From Candidatus Aenigmatarchaeota archaeon (GTDB lineage: Archaea; Aenigmatarchaeota; Aenigmatarchaeia; PWEA01), in assembly GCA_003550625.1 (NCBI GenBank), contig PUKU01000020.1, positions 1 to 7,243 on the forward strand: DNA of 7,243 nt, in the 5' to 3' direction. A program made the position numbers and the translations under genes. This document shows positions 1-5,215 of the stretch, piece after piece; within the stretch, counting starts at the first letter, position 1; each line of letters opens with the position of its first letter. Below the pieces are notes generated by a model, which saw nothing but the letters and a program-made list of their open reading frames with translations, was not told the origin of the DNA and searched no databases.

Positions 1-406
1 CTTCCCATGAACCTCCGTAGAGTCTGGAAGTCAGCTTCCTAGCCCATTCGTCGTTTTCATCTATATCCGTGTCTATTAGATAAAGGGGTTTGTTCTGAAA
101 GGAGTCCACCCTGTACGTTTTGCAGGCTATCCTGTTGTCGTTTACCTCGACCTCAAAGTTAATATCACAGTCATGTAAAAAGTTGTAGTCCTGTTTAAAT
201 GACCTATCCACAGGTTTGCCTTCTTCGATTACCTGTTCCGTGTATCCTTCCTGCCATAGAACTCCTATTCCTATTATATCGTCATCCCTTTCGTACGCGG
301 CCTTGAGCGTATCCCCTGAAAGTATTCCAAGTCCCCCTGCATATATTTTGAAATCACTGTCCAGGCCGTACTCCATACAGAAGTATGCAATAGATTTTTT
401 GGACAT
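1..406 (-). CDS. glgP: Alpha-glucan (glycogen/maltodextrin) phosphorylase, N-terminal part, cut by window edge
   Basis: Phosphorolysis of alpha-1,4-glucan ends to glucose-1-phosphate, in the cytoplasm (GT35 family knowledge). The frame opens with ATG at 406 and runs off the left edge after 135 codons, so the pyridoxal-phosphate domain is outside the window. Visible family signatures: IAYFCMEYGL at residues 6-15, followed closely by IYAGGLGILSGDTLKAA (the glycine-rich N-terminal loop of the short archaeal/Thermotoga-type phosphorylase), a GIGVLWQEGYTEQ block, and PLYLIDTD then LTSRLYGG near the edge, matching the family pattern of VYFLDTD and LYGGD. It begins directly at the core, without the extra N-terminal domain seen in some bacterial relatives. 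It lies 37 bases downstream of the GT4 stop on the same strand. There is no ribosome-binding site; a TATA-like box suits a leaderless transcript. Family call is firm; exact substrate chain length is not visible. Confidence 0.9.
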   Translation of the reverse strand, partial: MSKKSIAYFCMEYGLDSDFKIYAGGLGILSGDTLKAAYERDDDIIGIGVLWQEGYTEQVIEEGKPVDRSFKQDYNFLHDCDINFEVEVNDNRIACKTYRVDSFQNKPLYLIDTDIDENDEWARKLTSRLYGGSWE

Positions 407-428
407 AGACAACTATTTGACGAGATTC

Positions 429-435
429 TTTAAAA
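429..435 (-). promoter_or_regulatory. TATA-like box for a leaderless glgP transcript
   Basis: On the minus strand the short gap before glgP contains TTTTAAA, centred about 26 bases upstream of the A of the glgP ATG. In archaea the transcription start usually lies about 25 bases after the TATA centre, so a transcript from here would begin at or next to the start codon. No GGTG or GGAG motif precedes this ATG, unlike every other gene in the window, which fits leaderless translation. The box sits just beyond the GT4 stop codon. It could still be chance AT-richness. Confidence 0.45.
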
Positions 436-443
436 CATTAACT

Positions 444-1586
444 TCAGCCTAGGGCTCTTTCGTAGATTTCTAAAGTTTCGTTCGCAACCTTGTACCATGT
501 GAACTTTTCCCTTGCCCTCTTCTTCCCATTTTTCCCCATCCAGTTGTTCCATGCCGGGTCCGAGACGGCCTTTTCGATACCCCAGGCTATCGAATCTGGG
601 TTTGCAGGTTCTACATGAAGACCCGTCCACTCATGCACGACCGTTTGTTTTATACCTCCTACATAGCTTCCTACGACTGGTGTACCTGAAGCCATTGATT
701 CCAGTGCCACTATACCAAATGGCTCGTATACGGACGGCATTACTGTGGCATCAACGGAGTTGTATAGATCTATAAGCTGTTCATCCGGTACAAATCCAGG
801 AAAATATGCCTTGTCACCTACTCCATATGCTTCAGCCATGTTTCTATAATGTTCTACTCCTCCGCCTCCTCCCGCAACTATGAACTTTACCTCTGGCTTC
901 TTTTCTAGGACCTTTGGTATTGACTGTATGAGGTGCCTTACGCCCTTTTGGTGGCACAGCCGGCCTACGAAAAGAACAGGTACCTCCCAGTCCAGTGCTA
1001 TCTCATCCCTTATGAACTCTCCCTCCTGAAACTTTTCGGCAAAGACCCCGTTGGGTACATAGTGTAGTTTTTCCTCTGGAACGGAGAAATGGTGGAGTAT
1101 CTCGTCTCTTATATCTTCACCTACTGTTATTACCCTGTCGGCTTCGTACGAACCGTACCACTCTAGGTCGTTTATAAGCTTGCTCATCTCCGAATGTATG
1201 CTTCCAACACGGCTTCTCTCCAACGAATGGAGCGTCATTATCATAGGCGAATCGGCTATCTCCTTCAGTGAACTGGCTGCCGTGACAGCAGACCAGTCAT
1301 GTGCATGTATTATATCAAAGTCCTCTTCCTTCAACAGTTCCGCACCCTTTTTCTGCATCCTGTGGTTGGACATCAGAACCCAGCTGGTTATATCCGGACC
1401 TTCCTTTGCATTTATCCTATGAACCTTTATTCCGTCCCTTACCTCCGATTCTTCTTTATCTCCGAATGTTATGACCGTTATATCGTGTCCCATCTCGTTC
1501 AGGGTCTTCGAAAGATCTTCAACGTGTGCTGCTACTCCCCCGACCTTATTTGGTGGGTACTCCCATGTAAGCATTAAAATTTTCAT
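444..1586 (-). CDS. GT4-family glycosyltransferase, probable glycogen / alpha-glucan synthase
   Basis: A 380-aa complete GT-B enzyme, probably transferring glucose from a nucleotide-sugar to an alpha-1,4-glucan; donor and acceptor are not provable from sequence. N-terminal Rossmann domain: WEYPP at 8-12 and the glycine loop VGGV at 15-18, HAHDWS at 94-99, and TLH at 118-120, whose His matches the conserved active-site His of glycogen synthases. Linker PNGV at 178-181. C-terminal donor domain: VGRL at 207-210 with R209 and K214 as phosphate-binding candidates, GGGGG at 239-243, and the EX7E motif E288/E296 within SVYEPFGIVALE. The C-terminal helix ends EIYERALG. ATG at 1586 is preceded by GGAGG nine bases away. 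Its first 41 bases overlap the upstream half-glycosyltransferase, so the two are probably co-transcribed and translationally coupled. It resembles the archaeal GT4 proteins annotated as glycogen synthase; a surface-glycan transferase is a less likely alternative given the neighbours. Confidence 0.85.
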   Translation of the reverse strand: MKILMLTWEYPPNKVGGVAAHVEDLSKTLNEMGHDITVITFGDKEESEVRDGIKVHRINAKEGPDITSWVLMSNHRMQKKGAELLKEEDFDIIHAHDWSAVTAASSLKEIADSPMIMTLHSLERSRVGSIHSEMSKLINDLEWYGSYEADRVITVGEDIRDEILHHFSVPEEKLHYVPNGVFAEKFQEGEFIRDEIALDWEVPVLFVGRLCHQKGVRHLIQSIPKVLEKKPEVKFIVAGGGGGVEHYRNMAEAYGVGDKAYFPGFVPDEQLIDLYNSVDATVMPSVYEPFGIVALESMASGTPVVGSYVGGIKQTVVHEWTGLHVEPANPDSIAWGIEKAVSDPAWNNWMGKNGKKRAREKFTWYKVANETLEIYERALG

Positions 1587-2211
1587 TGTCTAAAGCCTCC
1601 TTTTCCATATTTTCCAGATTTTCATTCACCTTTAGGACCTTTTTGTATATTTCGAATATATCTTCCTCCCAGTTTTCGTCTGCGAGAAGCTTTACCTTGT
1701 TTTCGGGTAGATCGTATACCTCCATCGCGTCGGCCGTCTTCTGCTTGTGTACAATTACGTAAGATGCCTCCTCTACTCCTTCCCACTCGAGATCGGATAT
1801 CTGATGCGAGTGTGGGTTGTGCATTCCCCTTTCATTTTCCACCGAATGATATGTTAATATAAACGGTAGATCGTGGAGCTTACTTGCCGTTAGACTGGCT
1901 GGCACAGCAGTCCAGTCGTTTGCATGTATCAGCCGCACGTTTTCCTTTTCAATTATATCTTCTATCTTCTCCATGAACCGCGTCTGTAATAACATAGACC
2001 AAGAGAAATAGTTGTCTCCATGCATCTTGAATGAGAACTCATGTAGGTTGATGTTTTCGATCCTTTCCTCCCTCTCATGTTCACCAAAACAGACCAGGTG
2101 CACATCCACATCCTTCTTGTCTAGAAAGGAAGCTATGCGTTTGCAGTATTCCGTAAGCTTTTCGCCATCATTGTACTTTTGTATTATCAATAAAACGGAA
2201 CCAGGATCCAC
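1546..2211 (-). CDS. Half glycosyltransferase: N-terminal GT-B domain only, paralogue of the next gene
   Basis: A 221-aa protein that aligns by eye with the first 180 residues of the following GT4 enzyme: NVRLIHANDWTAVPAS (91-106) against its DIIHAHDWSAVTAAS, LTYHSVENE (119-127) against LTLHS-type sequence, and SDLEWEGVEEASYVIV (139-154) against NDLEWYGSYEADRVIT. It then lacks the whole donor-binding domain: no VGRL, no PNG linker and no EX7E. After residue 178 it passes directly to NWEEDIFEIYKKVLK, which resembles the last helix of the partner (ANETLEIYERAL), followed by an acidic tail. The N-terminal glycine loop (VGGV in the partner) is also missing. It is therefore probably not an active transferase alone; a partner or regulator of the adjacent synthase is an inference. 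The GTG start at 2211 is chosen because GGGGTG lies five bases upstream and the first beta strand (SVLLII) follows at once. The TTG at 2268 would lie inside the TATA box. Not a frameshifted gene, since the downstream enzyme is complete. Confidence 0.8.
   Translation of the reverse strand: MDPGSVLLIIQKYNDGEKLTEYCKRIASFLDKKDVDVHLVCFGEHEREERIENINLHEFSFKMHGDNYFSWSMLLQTRFMEKIEDIIEKENVRLIHANDWTAVPASLTASKLHDLPFILTYHSVENERGMHNPHSHQISDLEWEGVEEASYVIVHKQKTADAMEVYDLPENKVKLLADENWEEDIFEIYKKVLKVNENLENMEKEALDNENFNAYMGVPTK
1596..1600 (-). promoter_or_regulatory. Ribosome-binding site of the GT4 gene
   Basis: GGAGG on the minus strand, nine bases before the ATG at 1586. It lies inside the coding sequence of the half-glycosyltransferase, so ribosomes finishing that gene pass over it. 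It supports both the start choice and independent re-initiation. Confidence 0.7.
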
Positions 2212-2216
2212 AGAAA

Positions 2217-2222
2217 CACCCC
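2217..2222 (-). promoter_or_regulatory. Ribosome-binding site deciding the half-glycosyltransferase start
   Basis: GGGGTG on the minus strand followed by five bases (TTTCT) and GTG at 2211. The motif and spacing are the same as those before the GH57 gene, which makes this GTG the best start. Confidence 0.7.
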
Positions 2223-2266
2223 ATGATGATTTTTGGCTCTTTTGGGCGGTATTTACCCGCCTATGC

Positions 2267-2283
2267 AAAATATATAGGTTTTC
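2267..2283 (-). promoter_or_regulatory. BRE/TATA promoter of the half-glycosyltransferase - GT4 operon
   Basis: Minus-strand GAAAACC (2283 to 2277) followed directly by TATATATTTT (2276 to 2267). This is a good archaeal TATA box with an A-rich BRE-like element. The expected transcription start is near 2245, leaving a leader of about 34 bases that contains the GGGGTG ribosome-binding site. The same heptamer GAAAACC precedes the TATA-like box of the divergent GH57 promoter. Confidence 0.65.
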
Positions 2284-2306
2284 ATTTAAAAAGATTTACA
2301 GCTGAC

Positions 2307-2325
2307 TTTCTTTGGACCAAAGAAA
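2307..2325. promoter_or_regulatory. Perfect 19-bp palindrome, candidate shared operator
   Basis: TTTCTTTGG (2307-2315), a central A at 2316, and CCAAAGAAA (2317-2325): a nine-base inverted repeat with no mismatch and a one-base centre. A one-base loop cannot form an RNA hairpin, so a dimeric DNA-binding protein is the natural reading. Its centre is 33 bases from the 5' edge of the minus-strand GAAAACC and 34 bases from that of the plus-strand GAAAACC, so it is equidistant from both promoters. A position upstream of both TATA boxes suits an activator or a dual regulator. The regulator is not in this window. Confidence 0.65.
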
Positions 2326-2349
2326 TTACCTAAAAGATTTATTAATCCA

Positions 2350-2365
2350 GAAAACCCATTTAAAC
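2350..2365 (+). promoter_or_regulatory. BRE/TATA-like promoter of the GH57 gene
   Basis: GAAAACC (2350-2356) followed by CATTTAAAC (2357-2365). The heptamer is identical to that of the divergent promoter. The predicted start of transcription is near 2388, giving a leader of about 54 bases. An alternative box, TTTATTAAT at 2338-2346, would start transcription near 2369. The shared heptamer and the symmetry around the palindrome favour the first. Confidence 0.5.
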
Positions 2366-2380
2366 AAACAAGTGATGTAT

Positions 2381-2405
2381 TGCTCCAAGCAAACCCGTTG
2401 GAGCA
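2381..2405 (+). repeat. 8-bp perfect inverted repeat near the GH57 transcription start
   Basis: TGCTCCAA (2381-2388), a nine-base spacer, then TTGGAGCA (2398-2405), with no mismatch. If transcription starts near 2388 the left arm lies at the start site, which suits a repressor operator. If it starts near 2369 the repeat is transcribed and can form an eight-pair hairpin 36 bases before the GH57 ATG. It is unrelated in sequence to the 19-bp palindrome, apart from the shared CCAA/TTGG core. Confidence 0.6.
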
Positions 2406-2418
2406 TTGTGTGGGATTA

Positions 2419-2439
2419 ATGGGTGTAAGATGGGTGTAA
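2419..2439 (+). promoter_or_regulatory. Tandem ribosome-binding site / start duplication before GH57
   Basis: ATGGGTGTAA occurs twice, at 2419-2428 and 2430-2439. Each copy carries GGGTG: the first lies four bases before an in-frame ATG at 2430, the second five bases before the ATG at 2442. Both ATGs are in the GH57 frame, so two N-termini differing by four residues (MGVK) are possible. Confidence 0.6.
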
Positions 2440-2441
2440 AA

Positions 2442-3671
2442 ATGCCTTCAGTATGTCTGTACTTTAAGGTCCACCAGCCATGGAGACTCAAGAGCCACGG
2501 CTTTACCGATACCTCCGGTAGAGATCACCATGAGCTCCACGACCATTATTTCGACAGGGAAGGCAAAGATAAGGAAATATTCCACAGGGTCGCCAGGAAA
2601 TGTTACTATCCGGCAAATGATATAATAAAGGAGGCAATGGAGGACTTCGAGGACAGAGACGATGATTTCAAAGTCACATTTTCACTTACAGGTACATTTA
2701 TAGAACAGTGCAAAAAGTTCGATCCAGGTGTTCTTGAATCATTCCGTGATCTTGTCGATACCGGTAATGTTGAGATACTTGGGGAAACCTACCACCACTC
2801 CCTTGCCTCGTTGTTCGAGGATGTCGGCGAGTTCGAGAACCAGGTAAAGATGCACAGAGATCTGATAAAGGAGGTTTTTGGTGTCGAGACCGAGGTGTTT
2901 TCAAACACAGAGGCTCTTTACAACAACAGGATAGCACGGGTGGTAGAGGATCTCGGTTTCAAGGGCATAATAACGGAAGGCGCTGATCGGATGCTTGGCT
3001 GGAGATCTCCCAACTACCTTTACAGACCGCCACAGGACGTTGCATCGATACCTGTCATAACCAAGAACTACGGTCTTTCTGATGACATAGCATTCCGTTT
3101 CTCTGCAAGATGGTGGGACAAGTGGCCGTTGACGGCTGATAAGTTCGCAGGGTGGCTTTCTTCTATAGATGGAGATGTTATCAACCTTTCCATGGACTAC
3201 GAGACCTTCGGTGAACACCACTGGGCGGACTCCGGTATATTTTCATTTCTCAGGAGCCTTCCGGGTGAGGTCATAGGTCAAGGTGGACTGGAGTTCAAAA
3301 ATGCCTCGGAGGTAGTCGATGAGTATGAGCCTATGGGTGAGATAGATGTCTTTGAGTACGACTCTGTTTCATGGGCAGATATGGAAAGGGACGACAGTGC
3401 TTGGCTGGGAAACTGGATGCAGCAGTTTCTTTTCGATGAACTCAAGTCTCTGGAGAAATATGTAAAGAAGACAGAAAATGAACATCTTATCGAGGTATGG
3501 AGAAGGTTGCTTACAAGCGATCATCTATACTATCTATGTGACAAAGGAATGGGTGATGGAGATGTACACTCGTATTTTTCTGCATTCGATAGCCACTATG
3601 AAGCCTTTAGATCGTTCCTTGAGGTCTTGCGTGACTTCAAACAGAGGGTGAGGAGCGAGGTTGGAGAATAG
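2442..3671 (+). CDS. GH57 family alpha-amylase / 4-alpha-glucanotransferase
   Basis: A 409-aa retaining glycoside hydrolase of family 57, acting on alpha-1,4-glucans in the cytoplasm (no signal peptide). All five family regions are visible: HQP at 11-13; GNVEILGETYHH at 108-119; FSNTEALYNN at 153-162, with E157 as the expected nucleophile; SMDYETFGEH at 250-259, with D252 as the expected acid/base; and the C-terminal helical region with WADMERDDSAWLGN (311-324) and LLTSDHLYYL (356-365). It resembles the MJ1611-type amylase subgroup and is shorter than GH57 branching enzymes. The start at 2442 gives the usual MPSVCLYF opening and follows GGGTG by five bases; ATG 2430 is possible, TTG 2406 unlikely. 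It is divergent from the glycosyltransferase operon and convergent with the next gene. Strongly acidic (about 40 D, 38 E, 22 K, 23 R by hand count). Whether it hydrolyses or transfers glucan cannot be read from sequence. Confidence 0.9.
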   Translation: MPSVCLYFKVHQPWRLKSHGFTDTSGRDHHELHDHYFDREGKDKEIFHRVARKCYYPANDIIKEAMEDFEDRDDDFKVTFSLTGTFIEQCKKFDPGVLESFRDLVDTGNVEILGETYHHSLASLFEDVGEFENQVKMHRDLIKEVFGVETEVFSNTEALYNNRIARVVEDLGFKGIITEGADRMLGWRSPNYLYRPPQDVASIPVITKNYGLSDDIAFRFSARWWDKWPLTADKFAGWLSSIDGDVINLSMDYETFGEHHWADSGIFSFLRSLPGEVIGQGGLEFKNASEVVDEYEPMGEIDVFEYDSVSWADMERDDSAWLGNWMQQFLFDELKSLEKYVKKTENEHLIEVWRRLLTSDHLYYLCDKGMGDGDVHSYFSAFDSHYEAFRSFLEVLRDFKQRVRSEVGE

Positions 3672-3672
3672 A

Positions 3673-5205
3673 TCAAACATGCCTTAATTTATCTTTCCAG
3701 TTTTTCTCAGCCTTGTCATAAATTCCGAGGACCTTTTCCAGTATCGAACTCCATCTGAAGTATTTCTTTTGAACTCTTTCAGCTCCTTCCCTGCTTATTT
3801 CCTTTTTTTTGTCCTCCTCGAGTCCCTTCTGGAGGGCCCTGTGGAGCATATCAGGATCTATCTCAAAGTCGTGTATGGGAACTTCGAAACCACTTTTCCC
3901 ACTCTTTATTATCTCTGCCATGCCGCCGGTGTTACCAACTACAGTAACGGGACCTACCATTCCATTTCTTTCAGCTGCGTAATCGGCTGCGAGTCCTTCC
4001 AGAGCCACTATACCGAAGGGTTCGTATACAGACGGGAGTGCTATTACATCTGAAGCACACATGAGCTTCATTTTTTCATCTGCTTCCATCCACCTGTTCA
4101 CTATCTTTGCTTGGTCGGTTATACCCATTTTTTCCAGCTTTCCTTTGTATTCTCTGTAGGTATCTGAGTCCATCGAGGATACTATAACAAGACCCACGTT
4201 CTTGTACTCGTCCTTGTTCTGTGAAACTGCATCCAGAAGAAAGTCGAGTCCCTTTCTGTACGATGTCCTTCCTATGAAAAATATGAACTTATCCATGCCC
4301 GGTATTAGCTCCCTGAGCATATTTCTACCGTCCTTTATATCCTCTTCCTGTATCTTATCCCATTCGTCTAGATGTATCCCATTGGGCATGCCTCCTATCA
4401 TATCCTTCAGGAGAGTCATCTCGCCCTCTGATTCATATAACAGGAACGATTTTATTTTCTCGTTTCTGAGTTGCTGGTACTGGAACCATTTGTCACTTCT
4501 TCTTTTCCTTAGTTTTTCATCCATCCTTTCTTTTATCGGCATGAGGTGTGTTATTTGGAAGGCGGTTTCGGAAACAGAGACCCCTTGGATATAGTCTGCA
4601 AATGCAAGGGAAGCAGCTTCTATCTGTATCGGTGCATCCCCCTTATCGGGGTTACCTAGACTTCTACCGTATTCACCGGAATGTATCCTACAGACAAGCG
4701 GAATGTTAAGTCTTTCTGCAACAAGGAATCCCGCAGGAAAGGCAAGCCAGTCCTGGGCGTCTGCGCACCTGAGCTCTATGTCCATTTTCTCCTTTAGGTA
4801 CTCTGCAAATCTTGGAGCCCAGTACCAGAATACAGAGAGTGTATCGTTATACCAGTCGAGTCCCTTGGAAGTTTTGGTTGATTCAATCCCATACCGGTTC
4901 CAGAGGGTCCAGTGGAAAGCTTCGGTATCAGGAACGGTTCCTTCTAAAAAGTAGCATACGTGACCGCCACGTTCTGCCCTGTACACCTTCACTTCTTCAT
5001 TATCTTCCATGAAGTCCGAGAACTCCTCTGCAATCTCCAGATCCTTTTGTGGTTGGTCAGAGGCCTTTACGGATATTACAAGGGGTTCTGTGTCTGCTTT
5101 GCCTTCTTCGATCGCTCTTTTCCAGGCGGTAAGTAGATGTGTGGTATACCGATGAAGACCTCCCGCGGGCTCATAAAGTTCGGTTACAAGGAAAAAGGTC
5201 TTGAT
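3673..5205 (-). CDS. GT-B glycosyltransferase (GT4/GT5-like), second glucan synthase candidate, ATC start
   Basis: About 510 aa if read from codon ATC at 5205-5203. The N-terminal Rossmann domain opens KTFFLVTELYEPAGGLHRY, the glycine loop of glucan synthases, then RCADAQDW (146-153, where the usual HDW reads QDW) and CRIHSGEYGR (172-181) with the conserved active-site His. The C-terminal donor domain has PNGI (274-277), IGRTSYRKG (311-319, with R313 and K318 as phosphate binders), SVYEPFGIVALE with the EX7E pair E395/E403, and NTGGM. Between the domains sits an extra charged stretch (about 219-258, including RKRRSDKW) absent from the GT4 neighbour. The open frame has no ATG, GTG or TTG before ATG 5010, and starting there would remove the first strand and glycine loop, so 5205 is preferred; GGGTGAT lies just upstream. 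It follows the debranching gene with translational coupling. Probable role: glucan chain elongation from nucleotide-sugar; another alpha-glucosyl transferase is possible. Confidence 0.75.
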   Translation of the reverse strand: MKTFFLVTELYEPAGGLHRYTTHLLTAWKRAIEEGKADTEPLVISVKASDQPQKDLEIAEEFSDFMEDNEEVKVYRAERGGHVCYFLEGTVPDTEAFHWTLWNRYGIESTKTSKGLDWYNDTLSVFWYWAPRFAEYLKEKMDIELRCADAQDWLAFPAGFLVAERLNIPLVCRIHSGEYGRSLGNPDKGDAPIQIEAASLAFADYIQGVSVSETAFQITHLMPIKERMDEKLRKRRSDKWFQYQQLRNEKIKSFLLYESEGEMTLLKDMIGGMPNGIHLDEWDKIQEEDIKDGRNMLRELIPGMDKFIFFIGRTSYRKGLDFLLDAVSQNKDEYKNVGLVIVSSMDSDTYREYKGKLEKMGITDQAKIVNRWMEADEKMKLMCASDVIALPSVYEPFGIVALEGLAADYAAERNGMVGPVTVVGNTGGMAEIIKSGKSGFEVPIHDFEIDPDMLHRALQKGLEEDKKKEISREGAERVQKKYFRWSSILEKVLGIYDKAEKNWKDKLRHV

Positions 5206-5208
5206 ATT

Positions 5209-5215
5209 ATCACCC
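5209..5215 (-). promoter_or_regulatory. Ribosome-binding site overlapping the debranching-enzyme stop codon
   Basis: Minus-strand GGGTGAT. The TGA in it is the stop codon of the upstream debranching gene. GGGTG ends five bases before ATC at 5205, the same motif and spacing as for the GH57 and half-glycosyltransferase genes. It is the main evidence that translation starts at 5205 despite the non-standard codon. Confidence 0.65.

Noticed and set aside
430..630. Small open frames opposite or out of frame to the glycosyltransferase, GH57 and debranching genes
   Set aside because: They lie wholly inside well-supported genes, have no recognisable domains, and lack convincing ribosome-binding sites.
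1546..1586. Half glycosyltransferase and GT4 as one gene broken by a frameshift
   Set aside because: The GT4 product is complete from its first strand, and the two products overlap in homology instead of continuing each other.
2212..2268. TTG at 2268 as the start of the half glycosyltransferase
   Set aside because: It lies at the TATA box of its own promoter, has no ribosome-binding site, and adds 19 residues with no counterpart in the paralogue; GTG 2211 has GGGGTG at five bases.
2307..2325. 19-bp palindrome as a transcription terminator or RNA hairpin
   Set aside because: A one-base loop cannot fold, there is no GC-rich stem with a T tail, and it lies upstream of both promoters.
2307..2325. 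Thermococcales glycolytic motif (TATCAC-N6-GTGATA) for a TrmB-like regulator
   Set aside because: Neither palindrome in the divergent region resembles that sequence; the regulator family is therefore left open.
2406..2441. TTG at 2406 as the GH57 start
   Set aside because: It has no ribosome-binding motif and adds 12 residues before the usual family opening; the ATGs at 2430 and 2442 each have GGGTG.
5011..5202. Second synthase starting at ATG 5010
   Set aside because: This would discard the first beta strand and glycine loop encoded in the same open frame, and no clear ribosome-binding site precedes it.
5192..5213. Frameshift explanation: GTG at 5213-5211 joined to the synthase frame by one extra T in the T5 run
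   Set aside because: Possible, but it needs an indel and gives an atypical opening, whereas the ATC reading needs none and has ideal site spacing. Kept as an alternative to test with reads.
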